Shown: positions 33,815 to 40,938 of the stretch, one piece after another
How the letters are laid out: each line of letters opens with the position of its first letter
Numbering within the stretch: position 1 is the first letter of the stretch
DNA from: Mycolicibacterium llatzerense
Lineage (GTDB): Bacteria > Actinomycetota > Actinomycetes > Mycobacteriales > Mycobacteriaceae
Assembly: GCF_000878195.1 (NCBI RefSeq)
Contig: NZ_JXST01000012.1
Location: forward strand, 62,001 to 126,000
Reading direction: 5' to 3'
Length of the DNA: 64,000 nucleotides
Notes under the pieces: model-generated
Told to the model about the DNA's origin: nothing
What the model saw: the letters and a program-made list of their open reading frames with translations, nothing else
The model's database searches: none
Position numbers and translations under genes: made by a program

Positions 33815-34612
33815 TCAGCCTAGTACCGGGAAGCGCCGCTCTTCGGCGAGTTCGTCGAGAGCGTCCTGCATGACCTCGCGGACTCGTGCGTCGACCGCGT
33901 CGATGTCGGGCTCTTCACCGAACTCGGCCTCGATGTTGATGGGCGGCAGCACCTGCATGACGATCTTCGACGGCAGCGGCACGTTGAAGGGCAGCACGGC
34001 GGACAAGCCGAACGGCAGGCCGACGGACAGCGGCACCACCTTGGCGCGGGCGGCGCGCGCGATGGGGCCGAGGGCCTTGGCGATGCGCTCGCCGCGGGTC
34101 AAGAACAGCTGGGTCTCCTGACCGCCGATGCCGACCATCGGCACGATCGGCACGCCGGCGTTGATCGCGGCCTTCACGTAGCCCTTGCGGCCGTCGAAGT
34201 CGATCTTGTTGGCGTCGGTCGACGGCCGGTAGACGTCGTAGTCACCGCCGGGGAACACGACGACGAGGCCGCCGGAGCGCAGCGCTTCGTCGGCGTTCTC
34301 GTGGCTGGCCAGGATGTAGCCGGTCTTCTTGAAGAAGTCCGCGGTCGGGCCGACCATCAGCATGGCGTGGCTGAGGGTGTAGACGGGACGGTCGTAGCCG
34401 TACTTCTCGTAGAAGTGCGACGAGAAGATCGGCACGTCCATGGGCAGCATGCCGCCGGAGTGGTTGCTCACCACCAGTGCGCCACCCAGCGGAATGTTCT
34501 CCAGTCCGCGGACCTCGGATCGGTGATAGACCTTCAGCAGCGGTCGGAGAATCCCCATGACCTTCTCGGTCAGGTCGGGGTCGAATTTGGTGATTTCGGG
34601 CAGCTTGGCCAC
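33815..34612 (-). CDS. Lysophospholipid acyltransferase-like (PlsC) protein, Rv1428c-like
   Basis: 265 residues. The acyltransferase block I reads LVVSNHSGGMLPMDVPIF (His-x7-Asp rather than the usual His-x4-Asp), followed by FPGGDYDVYRPS and PIVPMVGIGGQETQLF. Expected to transfer acyl groups to a glycerolipid at the inner membrane. I chose the GTG at 34612 because AGAGGAG lies 6 nt upstream; the frame extends to 34690 through the operator, which makes that start unlikely. First gene of the operon with fadD12 and lipO; divergent from echA1. Confidence 0.85.
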   Translation of the reverse strand: MAKLPEITKFDPDLTEKVMGILRPLLKVYHRSEVRGLENIPLGGALVVSNHSGGMLPMDVPIFSSHFYEKYGYDRPVYTLSHAMLMVGPTADFFKKTGYILASHENADEALRSGGLVVVFPGGDYDVYRPSTDANKIDFDGRKGYVKAAINAGVPIVPMVGIGGQETQLFLTRGERIAKALGPIARAARAKVVPLSVGLPFGLSAVLPFNVPLPSKIVMQVLPPINIEAEFGEEPDIDAVDARVREVMQDALDELAEERRFPVLG

Positions 34613-34639
34613 GGTTTCTCCTCTGGCTGCGGCAAAAAC

Positions 34640-34653
34640 TAGAACATGTTCTA
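34640..34653. promoter_or_regulatory. KstR-type operator
   Basis: TAGAACATGTTCTA is a perfect palindrome and matches the KstR consensus TNNAACNNGTTNNA at every defined position. It lies 27 nt upstream of the acyltransferase start and about 62 nt upstream of the predicted echA1 start, so it may control both, mainly the former. Confidence 0.8.
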
Positions 34654-34701
34654 ATTTTTGATTATTCACTGGTTGACCGCCGGACGCCAATCCCCTGTGG
34701 C

Positions 34702-34707
34702 TAGCAT
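34702..34707 (+). promoter_or_regulatory. -10 box TAGCAT of echA1 (leaderless)
   Basis: TAGCAT followed by 7 nt and the GTG at 34715. Confidence 0.55.
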
Positions 34708-34714
34708 CACCGTC

Positions 34715-35491
34715 GTGACCGAAGAAGCCACCAGCGAAGATGCCGTCCTCGTCGAACAGCGCGACCGCATACTGATCATCACCATCAATCGGCCCCAGGC
34801 CAAGAACGCTGTCAACTCAGCGGTCAGCAAGGGCTTGGCCGCCGCCGCGGACCGCCTGGACGAAGACCCGGGACTGTCTGTCGGCGTACTGACCGGAGCA
34901 GGCGGCACGTTCTGCGCCGGTATGGATCTGAAGGCTTTTGCCAAGGGCGAGAACGTCCTCTCGGACCGCGGCCTGGGCTTCACCCAGCGTCCGCCGGCCA
35001 AGCCACTGATCGCCGCGGTCGAGGGCTACGCGCTTGCCGGCGGTACCGAGCTGGCCCTGTCGACGGACCTGATCGTCGCCTCGAACGCGTCGGCTTTCGG
35101 CATCCCCGAGGTCAAGCGCGGCCTGGTCGCCGGCGGTGGCGGACTGCTGCGGCTGCCGCAGCGCATCCCGTACGCCATCGCGATGGAGCTCGCGCTCACC
35201 GGTGAGAACCTGACCGCTCCGCGAGCGCACGAGTTGGGCCTGGTCAACGAGCTGACCGAGCCCGGTGGCGCGCTGGATGCCGCCCTCGCGCTGGCCGAGC
35301 GGATCACCGCGAACGGCCCGCTGGCGGTCGCCGCCACCAAGCGGATCATCGTGGAGTCGGCCGACTGGTCCGACGCCGAGAAGTGGGACAAGCAGGCCGC
35401 CATCCTGGGGCCGGTCTTCATGTCGAAGGACGCGCGCGAGGGCGCGGTGGCCTTCGCCGAGAAGCGCGCCCCGCAGTGGACCGGTAGCTGA
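34715..35491 (+). CDS. echA1: Enoyl-CoA hydratase EchA1
   Basis: 258-residue crotonase. Oxyanion-hole segments GAGGTFCAGMDLKAFAKG and EGYALAGGTELALSTDLIVA are intact, and the conserved Glu in GIPEVKRGLVAGGG is present, so hydratase activity is likely. Close to Rv0222 (262 aa) as I recall it. Start GTG 34715 by family length and by the -10 box; GTG 34697 is a weaker alternative. Divergent from the lipid operon with a KstR-type site in between. Convergent with the following lipoprotein gene (6-nt gap). Confidence 0.92.
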   Translation: MTEEATSEDAVLVEQRDRILIITINRPQAKNAVNSAVSKGLAAAADRLDEDPGLSVGVLTGAGGTFCAGMDLKAFAKGENVLSDRGLGFTQRPPAKPLIAAVEGYALAGGTELALSTDLIVASNASAFGIPEVKRGLVAGGGGLLRLPQRIPYAIAMELALTGENLTAPRAHELGLVNELTEPGGALDAALALAERITANGPLAVAATKRIIVESADWSDAEKWDKQAAILGPVFMSKDAREGAVAFAEKRAPQWTGS

Positions 35492-35497
35492 CCGGCC

Positions 35498-35965
35498 CTA
35501 CTTGGGTTTCTTCTCCGACCGCTGCACCGGGCACTGCTGCTCAACCCAGTTGTTGAGGGTGCGGCTGAACTGGGTGCGGTCGGGATCGCTGGAGTGCAGG
35601 CCGTTGGTCTTGACGAAATGCGTCACCGCGGCCTGCACATCGGCCGGCGGGTGGAAGCCGTTGATGGTGTCCCCGGCTGTCTTGGCGTCGTCGGGGGACG
35701 CGCCGGACATCAGGTTCACCACCGCGCCGGTGAGTTGCAGGCAGGTCCCGCCGTCGAGCTGACGGCTGGTGGGGGACGGCGGCGCTTCGGCCGCTGGGGT
35801 ACTCGGGGCGGCAGCGGTGCTCGGCGCCGGAGCGCTCGACGACGAGGTGGTCGGCTGCGGCGGCTGCTTGTCGCCCGAACATCCAGCCAGCAGCAGAGCG
35901 GCTGCCAGTACTGCGGCCTGACGGCCATTGACTCGCCGCGACGTCACGATCTCCCGGTAGGACAT
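35498..35965 (-). CDS. Putative lipoprotein, function unknown
   Basis: 155 residues from ATG 35965, or 149 from the GTG at 35947. Type II signal peptide with lipobox LLLAGCSG, then a Pro/Ser/Ala-rich linker and a ~80-residue domain with two Cys (GGTCLQLTGAVVNLMSG and VEQQCPVQ). Anchored on the outer face of the plasma membrane. Not recognised further. The ATG sits in the loop of a strong inverted repeat (35946-35990), whereas the GTG lies just at its base. Confidence 0.75.
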   Translation of the reverse strand: MSYREIVTSRRVNGRQAAVLAAALLLAGCSGDKQPPQPTTSSSSAPAPSTAAAPSTPAAEAPPSPTSRQLDGGTCLQLTGAVVNLMSGASPDDAKTAGDTINGFHPPADVQAAVTHFVKTNGLHSSDPDRTQFSRTLNNWVEQQCPVQRSEKKPK

Positions 35966-35990
35966 GTGTTTGTTCTACCGGGAAGATCGT
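35946..35990 (-). promoter_or_regulatory. Inverted repeat around the lipoprotein start codon
   Basis: ACGATCTCCCGGTAG (35946-35960) and CTACCGGGAAGATCGT (35975-35990) form a 15-bp stem with a single bulged base. The 14-nt loop contains the ATG (35963-35965). In the mRNA this would hold the start in a hairpin. Confidence 0.6.
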
Positions 35991-36019
35991 TTGTGTCGGC
36001 TGCTGGGGTCGAACAATGG

Positions 36020-36505
36020 TCAGACTGCGGCGACGAAGTCGCTGCTGTAGAACTCGGCCGGGGTCTGCGAATGCGGCGCGGGCAGATCAACCTGGAGCCA
36101 CACACCGGTGGTGCCGGGAGCCACGTTGAGCTGCACGGTCGAGCTGCCGTTGCCGAAGCCGTCGGTGCTCAGCGTGCCGGTGCCGATGCTCGGGTCACCG
36201 GCCAGGCAACCGAGTGGGGCATGCGGGGCCGGGATCAACCGGACCACGTACCGCGCGTCGCGCGCGCCGTCGAGCATGTCGATATGGGCGACGGCGGTGC
36301 GGCCGTCGGAGGTGATCTCAGCCGTCGGAGCAGCCGGAAAACGGAACTTCATGTAGTTGATCGGCTGCCGGTCGCAGGTGTACGACCGCGACATCAGGGT
36401 CATGCGGTGCGCGCCGGCGGCCTGGGCGGGCGCAGCGACCGCGGTCGCCGCGGGCAGGGTGGTGCAGACGGCCAACGCAGCCAAGGCGCCGCTGATTTTT
36501 GACAT
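36020..36505 (-). CDS. Secreted protein, function unknown
   Basis: 161 residues with a cleavable signal peptide (ISGALAALAVCTTLPAATAV, cut likely near AAPAQAAG) and a mature beta-rich domain with two Cys (SRSYTCDRQPINY, APLGCLAGDP). No family recognised. A TGACCTAGGTCA palindrome and GTCACAA repeats lie in its upstream region. Confidence 0.68.
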   Translation of the reverse strand: MSKISGALAALAVCTTLPAATAVAAPAQAAGAHRMTLMSRSYTCDRQPINYMKFRFPAAPTAEITSDGRTAVAHIDMLDGARDARYVVRLIPAPHAPLGCLAGDPSIGTGTLSTDGFGNGSSTVQLNVAPGTTGVWLQVDLPAPHSQTPAEFYSSDFVAAV

Positions 36506-36585
36506 TCGTCAAGTTTTTACCGGGACCGCCGGTAGCGCAGTGGTCGCCGTCACAAGCGGACGGACTCCACTTTCGGCGCGGATAT

Positions 36586-36597
36586 TGACCTAGGTCA
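36586..36597. promoter_or_regulatory. 12-bp palindrome upstream of the secreted-protein gene
   Basis: TGACCTAGGTCA, perfect. It is 80 bp upstream of the secreted-protein ATG and 10 bp after the FadE stop. GTCACAA occurs at its edge and again 44 bp nearer the gene, reminiscent of MtrA half-sites. Candidate only. Confidence 0.35.
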
Positions 36598-36606
36598 CAA
36601 CGACTT

Positions 36607-38727
36607 TCAGAAGCGGCCCACCGTCACATCCCACGGGTCGGTCGTCGCGGTGCGGGTCGCGAGCCTGCGGGCGTGCCAACTGGTGCTGCCGAACTCGTCG
36701 GCCCAACTGCGCGCCCGCAGGGTCGCCCGCCACAACGGATGTTCCGCGGTGGTGCCGATGGCGCCGTGCAACTGGTGGGCGATGGTCGTCACCGGGGCGA
36801 CGGCCCGGCCGACGGCGATCTTGGCCACGGTCGTGGCGTAGCCGGTGCGGTCGTCACTGAAGCCGTACTGCGCGGCGGCGGTGACTGCCAGAGCGGTTGC
36901 CGCCCTGGCTCGTTCGATCTCGCCGAGCATCGAGGCCAGCGAGTGCTGCACCGCCTGGAAGGCGGCGAGCGGGCGGCCGAATTGCACCCGCGTTTCGGTG
37001 TGCGCGACGGTCAGCTCGGCGGCGGCATCGAGTGCGCCGACGATCTGGACGCTACGGCACCAGGCGCCGCGGATGGTCAATTCGTCGGCGACCGTCAGCG
37101 GAAGCTGGACGACATCACTTGCCGCGGTGTCGAATTCGATGGTTGCCCGAGGCTCCCCGGCGAGATTGTGCCCACCGTTCACGGGTGCCGGTGAGTCGCG
37201 CAGTGCGACGTACAGGGCGTCCGGTCCGCGTTTGGTGACCAGCACCGGCCCGCACTGCGGCCAGGTGGCGATCTGCTCGACCGCCAGGGTCAGGGGCCCG
37301 GACTCCGGTACGGCGATACCGGCTTCGGCCGCCAACCACGTTGCCAGCACATCAGTTTCGGCGATCGGCACCGCAGCGGCGTGCCGCGCCAAGGTGCCCA
37401 GTACGACGGCCGTCGCGGCGGGACCGGCGTCGGCGTCGCTGCTCAACCGGGTCAGTCCGGAGCTCTCGGCGGTGCGCCACAGGGCGTCGTCGAAGGTCAG
37501 CGGCAGGGTGCGGGCGGGCTGTGCGGACTGCCCGATCTGGTCGGCCAGTTCGCGTAGTTCGGCCAACTCATCCGAATGCTGTTTGGCAGCAGCCTGTTTG
37601 GTCCAGTTCTTGGCGACGATGCCGCGCAGCACCTCATTGGTGCCGCCGCGCAGGGTGAACAGCGGCGCATGCACCCGAGCGGTGTCCAGCATCGCCTGCA
37701 GCCGCGGACGGTCAGGACCGTCGTACCGGTCCAGCAGCTCCGCGGCGATCTCCACGGAGTCCTGCTCGAATCGGGTGCCCAGGTCTTTGACCAGTGCGGC
37801 GGGGACGGCGGCGTCTTGGCCTGCGGTCAACGCGCGGGCGACCGAGATGGAGAGCTGACGCAGCGAGATCATCCGTGCCAGCAGATCGCCGATGTCGGCA
37901 CGGGGGTCACCCCGCAGCGCCTCGATGAGTGCGAAAAGCAATGTGGCCGTGGACAGGAAGCGCTCCGGTCCGCTGCGCTCGAAACCCAGTTCCGAGGTCA
38001 CCTGGTGCCAGCCCGCGCCGACGGTGCCGAGCAGATCGGCGTCGGTCAGCGCGACGTCGTCGAACAGCACCTCGTTGAAATGGTGTTCGCCGTTCATCTG
38101 GACGATCGGCTCGATGGTGACGCCCGGGGCGTCGGTGGGCACGATGAACTGGCTGAGTCCCGCGTGCCGATGCTTGGGGTCCAGGGGGCTGGTGCGGGCC
38201 AGCACCACGATCTGGTGTGCTAGGTGTGCGCCGCTGGTCCACACCTTGCTGCCGTTCAGCAGCCAGCCGGCGTCGGTGCGGGTGGCCTTCGTGGCGACCG
38301 CGGCGAGGTCGGAACCGGCCTCGTGCTCGCTCATACCGATCGCGGAATACAAAGTACCGGAAGCGATTCGGGGGAGCAGTCGGCGCCGCTGGTCCTCGCT
38401 GCCGTAGGTCAGCAGGGCCGGTGCCACCTGCCGGTCGGCGATCCAGTGCGCGGCGACCGGTGCGCCGTGCGCGAGCAGTTCTTCGGTGACCACGTATCGG
38501 TGCATGTGGCTGCGGCCGTGGCCGCCGTACTCGACCGGGATGGTCAGGCCGACGAAGCCCGCTGCCGCCAGCCGCATGCTGAAGTCGGCGTCCCACTTAG
38601 ACAGCCAGCAGTCGACGCCGGGTTCCCAGCCGAACTTCTTTGCGTCCTGGGCCAGGAACCGGCGCAGGTCCGCACGCAGTTCGGACAGGTCGCCGTCGTC
38701 GGCGCGGAGGGCGTCGAAATCGTCCAT
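36607..38727 (-). CDS. Two-domain acyl-CoA dehydrogenase (FadE34-like architecture)
   Basis: 706 residues: an N-terminal complete acyl-CoA dehydrogenase (GLTIPVEYGGHGRSHMHRYV, YSAIGMSEHEAGSDLAAVAT, GWLLNGSKVWTSGAHLAHQI, LRGGTNEVLRGIVAKNW) and a more divergent C-terminal module (LGTLARHAAAVPIAETDVLA, THTETRVQFGRPLAAFQAVQ-like block, IAHQLHGAIGTTAEHPLWRA). FAD-dependent alpha,beta-desaturation of a bulky CoA ester is likely. Start ATG 38727 from the TACTGT -10 box. Divergent from the RibD/DHFR-like gene. Confidence 0.88.
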   Translation of the reverse strand: MDDFDALRADDGDLSELRADLRRFLAQDAKKFGWEPGVDCWLSKWDADFSMRLAAAGFVGLTIPVEYGGHGRSHMHRYVVTEELLAHGAPVAAHWIADRQVAPALLTYGSEDQRRRLLPRIASGTLYSAIGMSEHEAGSDLAAVATKATRTDAGWLLNGSKVWTSGAHLAHQIVVLARTSPLDPKHRHAGLSQFIVPTDAPGVTIEPIVQMNGEHHFNEVLFDDVALTDADLLGTVGAGWHQVTSELGFERSGPERFLSTATLLFALIEALRGDPRADIGDLLARMISLRQLSISVARALTAGQDAAVPAALVKDLGTRFEQDSVEIAAELLDRYDGPDRPRLQAMLDTARVHAPLFTLRGGTNEVLRGIVAKNWTKQAAAKQHSDELAELRELADQIGQSAQPARTLPLTFDDALWRTAESSGLTRLSSDADAGPAATAVVLGTLARHAAAVPIAETDVLATWLAAEAGIAVPESGPLTLAVEQIATWPQCGPVLVTKRGPDALYVALRDSPAPVNGGHNLAGEPRATIEFDTAASDVVQLPLTVADELTIRGAWCRSVQIVGALDAAAELTVAHTETRVQFGRPLAAFQAVQHSLASMLGEIERARAATALAVTAAAQYGFSDDRTGYATTVAKIAVGRAVAPVTTIAHQLHGAIGTTAEHPLWRATLRARSWADEFGSTSWHARRLATRTATTDPWDVTVGRF

Positions 38728-38733
38728 CCGGCA

Positions 38734-38739
38734 ACAGTA
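38734..38739 (-). promoter_or_regulatory. -10 box TACTGT of the second fadE (leaderless)
   Basis: Minus-strand TACTGT, 6 nt upstream of the ATG at 38727. The whole divergent gap to the next gene is 58 bp. Confidence 0.55.
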
Positions 38740-38785
38740 ATCGGGGCGCCTCGGATTGTCGGTGGGTCGCGGCATACTCGGAGCG

Positions 38786-39313
38786 ATGGCGACCATTTAC
38801 TACACCGCATCGAGCTTGGACGGCTTCATCGTCGATTCTGCCGGCAGCCTGGACTGGCTGCTCTCACGCGACATCGACGTCGACGGCCCGTTCGGCTACA
38901 AAGCCTTCGAGCAGTCGGTGGGTGCCCTGGTCATGGGGTCGACGACGTACCGGTGGGTCGTCGAGAACGAACCGGGTGATTGGCCGTACCCCCAACCGAC
39001 GTGGGTGCTCACGTCGCGGCCGGACGTCGTCGTCGAGGGGCACCCCGTGTGCCCGGTCAGCGGCGATGTCGCGCAGCTGCATCCGGCGCTGGTCGAGACG
39101 GCCGGCGAGCGTGACGTCTGGATCGTCGGCGGCGGGGACGTCGCAGCGCAGTTCGTGACGGCCGGCCTGGTCGACGAACTGGTGGTGTCCTATGCGCCGT
39201 GTTCCCTGGGTGCCGGCGCACCCGTGTTGCCGGTGCGCTCGGAATGGCGATTGCTCGAGTCCGCGGTCAACGGGGACTTCGTCTGCGCGCGCTGGGCTCG
39301 CGCGGACGGCTAG
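38786..39313 (+). CDS. RibD C-terminal/dihydrofolate-reductase-like protein
   Basis: 175 residues with the DHFR/RibD fold: IYYTASSLDGFIVDSAGSLD at the start, ALVMGSTTYRWVVEN, VWIVGGGDVAAQFVTAGLVD and a C-terminal FVCARW strand. NADPH-dependent reductase of unknown substrate; unlikely to be the housekeeping DHFR. Start ATG 38786. Its stop overlaps the convergent TetR stop by 4 nt. Confidence 0.85.
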   Translation: MATIYYTASSLDGFIVDSAGSLDWLLSRDIDVDGPFGYKAFEQSVGALVMGSTTYRWVVENEPGDWPYPQPTWVLTSRPDVVVEGHPVCPVSGDVAQLHPALVETAGERDVWIVGGGDVAAQFVTAGLVDELVVSYAPCSLGAGAPVLPVRSEWRLLESAVNGDFVCARWARADG

Positions 39314-39945
39314 CTGCCGGCGGTGGGCAGGCCGTTGTTCTTGACGAAAGCCTTTGCCTTGATGAGGAATTCGAGTTGAGTAGCAACGTCGTGCAGGGGA
39401 GCCACGCTCTGCGACGACCGGCTCAACACCACCGCGCCTTCCAGCGCGGCCAGGCAGGTGACAGCCAGGGCTGACGCGTCGGAATCGCTGAATCCCTCGG
39501 CGGTGAAGGAGTGTCCGAGCGCGGTGCGCCACCGGTCGAAGATCTCGGCGGCGATGGGGGTCAGTGTCGGCGCTTCGTCGCCCGACCCGACGGCGGCGGC
39601 GACCACCGGGCACCCGGCGGTGAAGTCGCTGTCAGCCAGAATCTGGTCCCAGAAGGTGACGAATCCGCGCACGAGTGCGATGCCGCCGTACGCCGCGGAG
39701 CCGTCGATGTGGGCGGCGATCGCGTCGCCGGCGAACTGCAGTGCTTCGATCAGCAGCTGGCTGCGGCCCTCGGGAAAGTGGTGGTAGACCGACCCGCGCG
39801 GTGCGCCGCTGCGGACCAGCACCTCGTCGATGGTCAGGCCGGCGGCGCCGCGCTCACGCAGCACCGCAGCGGCGCTGCGCACCATCCGTTCCCGGGTGGC
39901 ACCGCGCTTGTTGACCGTCTTGACGGCGGGCGCTGCCGCGCTCAA
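39310..39945 (-). CDS. TetR-family transcriptional regulator
   Basis: 211 residues. The N-terminal HTH is RERMVRSAAAVLRERGAAGL, then TIDEVLVRSGAPRGSVYHHF and PEGRSQLLIEAL, typical of the LmrA/YxaF-type TetR group; the C-terminal ligand domain has a single CPV motif. Starts at a TTG (39945) that overlaps the stop of the upstream 44-codon ORF (TTGA), so it depends on translation of that ORF. Target unknown; the divergent or adjacent lipid genes are candidates. Confidence 0.85.
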   Translation of the reverse strand: MSAAAPAVKTVNKRGATRERMVRSAAAVLRERGAAGLTIDEVLVRSGAPRGSVYHHFPEGRSQLLIEALQFAGDAIAAHIDGSAAYGGIALVRGFVTFWDQILADSDFTAGCPVVAAAVGSGDEAPTLTPIAAEIFDRWRTALGHSFTAEGFSDSDASALAVTCLAALEGAVVLSRSSQSVAPLHDVATQLEFLIKAKAFVKNNGLPTAGS

Positions 39946-40076
39946 TGCGTGACCCGGTTCCGAAACTGCGTCATCCGGTCCTGCACACCGCGAGCTGCTT
40001 CACGCAGCCGTTCGTTGGCGCCCAGGACGGTATGCGTGAAGCGATGGCCTTTCACGTTGACCTCGACCACCCACAT
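39942..40076 (-). CDS. 44-residue small protein coupled to TetR
   Basis: Starts at ATG 40076 behind a strong GAGGAGG site; sequence begins MWVVEVNVKGHRFTHTVLGA and ends ...FRNRVTH, basic and amphipathic. The TGA overlaps the TTG start of the TetR gene. No family recognised. Either a genuine small protein or a translated leader whose main job is to deliver ribosomes to the TTG start. Confidence 0.6.
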   Translation of the reverse strand: MWVVEVNVKGHRFTHTVLGANERLREAARGVQDRMTQFRNRVTH

Positions 40077-40130
40077 GCTGCTCCTCCTCGATATGGGACT
40101 CAGCATAAAACGCCCAACACATTGGACCAA

Positions 40131-40473
40131 AGAATGTATGTCAGGTCACAGGAATGTGAGGTTTCAAGCACTGCGGGGTCTACGCTTCTTCAAAAATATG
40201 GTGTCTAACATAATTGTGCGATCGGGAGTTCACTGCTCGCATGATGACCGGGAGAAACGCAGTCGGGGGATACGTAGCGTCAACCACCAGGCCCGTGCAG
40301 CCACCGAGACTGAACCCATGGACTTTTTCCGGGCGTCAGTGGTCCCTGAGTGCAAAAACCACCGGCAGATCGCCGCCACGATTGCAGTCACGCACTTCGT
40401 CACGTGAGCGCGCCGTCAGATCGCGGATCCGGCGGGATGTGCGATCTGAGCGCACCGTCGACATGGACGACTG
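40131..40473. other. Gene-free region upstream of the TetR unit
   Basis: About 340 bp with an AT-rich first half (near 40080-40230) and no supported gene; the frames present lack ribosome binding sites and mycobacterial codon bias. Probably contains the promoter of the 44-aa ORF/TetR unit. A small RNA cannot be excluded. Confidence 0.45.
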
Positions 40474-40533
40474 GCGACCAGACGCAAAACTGCCCCTTCT
40501 CCGAAGAAAAGGGGCAGTTTTGCGTCTGCTCGC
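40474..40533. repeat. Large hairpin element of the GCGAGCAGACG family, copy 1
   Basis: 25-bp arms with one mismatch: GCGACCAGACGCAAAACTGC continuing CCCTT (40474-40498), and AAGGGGCAGTTTTGCGTCTG continuing CTCGC (40509-40533), loop CTCCGAAGAA. It ends 9 nt from the stop of the 73-aa gene and may terminate it. Shares its outer arm with 59713-59773. Confidence 0.85.
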
Positions 40534-40542
40534 GCAGGAAAC

Positions 40543-40764
40543 CTAGCCTGCGTTCTCCAGCGCGACGAGCGCGGCGGCCACGGCGAAGTACTTGTTGGCA
40601 CCGAGCTGGCGCACGGTCTTGATGTTGAACGCCGCGGCGAGGTGCTCGGCGTCGGAGTCACTGACCCCGGCGAGCGCGGCGGGCGATGCGTCGAGGATGT
40701 CCTTGAGGGACTTGTCCTCGTAGGCCTTGTCGAGCGACTTCTCGAGATCTACAGAAACTGCCAT
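40543..40764 (-). CDS. Conserved small helical protein, function unknown
   Basis: 73 residues, MAVSVDLEKSLDKAYEDKSL then KDILDASPAALAGVSDSDAE and NIKTVRQLGANKYFAVAAAL: a helix-hairpin-helix-like domain similar to small mycobacterial proteins of unknown role. Start ATG 40764 with GGGAGG 6 nt upstream. The proximal hairpin at 40474-40533 probably ends its transcript. Confidence 0.78.
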   Translation of the reverse strand: MAVSVDLEKSLDKAYEDKSLKDILDASPAALAGVSDSDAEHLAAAFNIKTVRQLGANKYFAVAAALVALENAG

Positions 40765-40867
40765 GGGTTGCCTCCCAGATTGTTTGCCAACGACCTTCGA
40801 ACGGGCGTGACGGTATCAGCGATTACTGGGGTTCGCCTGGGATAAAACACCCTTGCTGAAAAGCCGA

Positions 40868-40922
40868 ATGGCCACCCGGTCGAGTCCCCCGAGGGGTGAA
40901 GGACAACGGCACGGGTGGCCAT
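40868..40922 (-). terminator. Hairpin terminator of the aldehyde dehydrogenase gene
   Basis: ATGGCCACCCG (40868-40878) and CGGGTGGCCAT (40912-40922) form an 11-bp perfect stem with an inner CCCC/GGGG helix; 16 nt past the dehydrogenase stop. Confidence 0.6.
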
Positions 40923-40938
40923 CCGGACGAAGGCGGAG

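Noticed and set aside
34613..34690. 26-residue N-terminal extension of the acyltransferase from 34690
   Set aside because: It would cross the KstR-type operator, and GTG 34612 has a good ribosome binding site.
36541..36606. GTCACAA repeats as MtrA sites for the secreted-protein gene
   Set aside because: Spacing (about 45 bp) does not match the tandem MtrA motif, so I list only the palindrome at low confidence.
40214..40546. 110-aa plus-strand open frame
   Set aside because: No ribosome binding site, Arg/Thr/Ser-rich, and it runs through the 40474-40533 hairpin.
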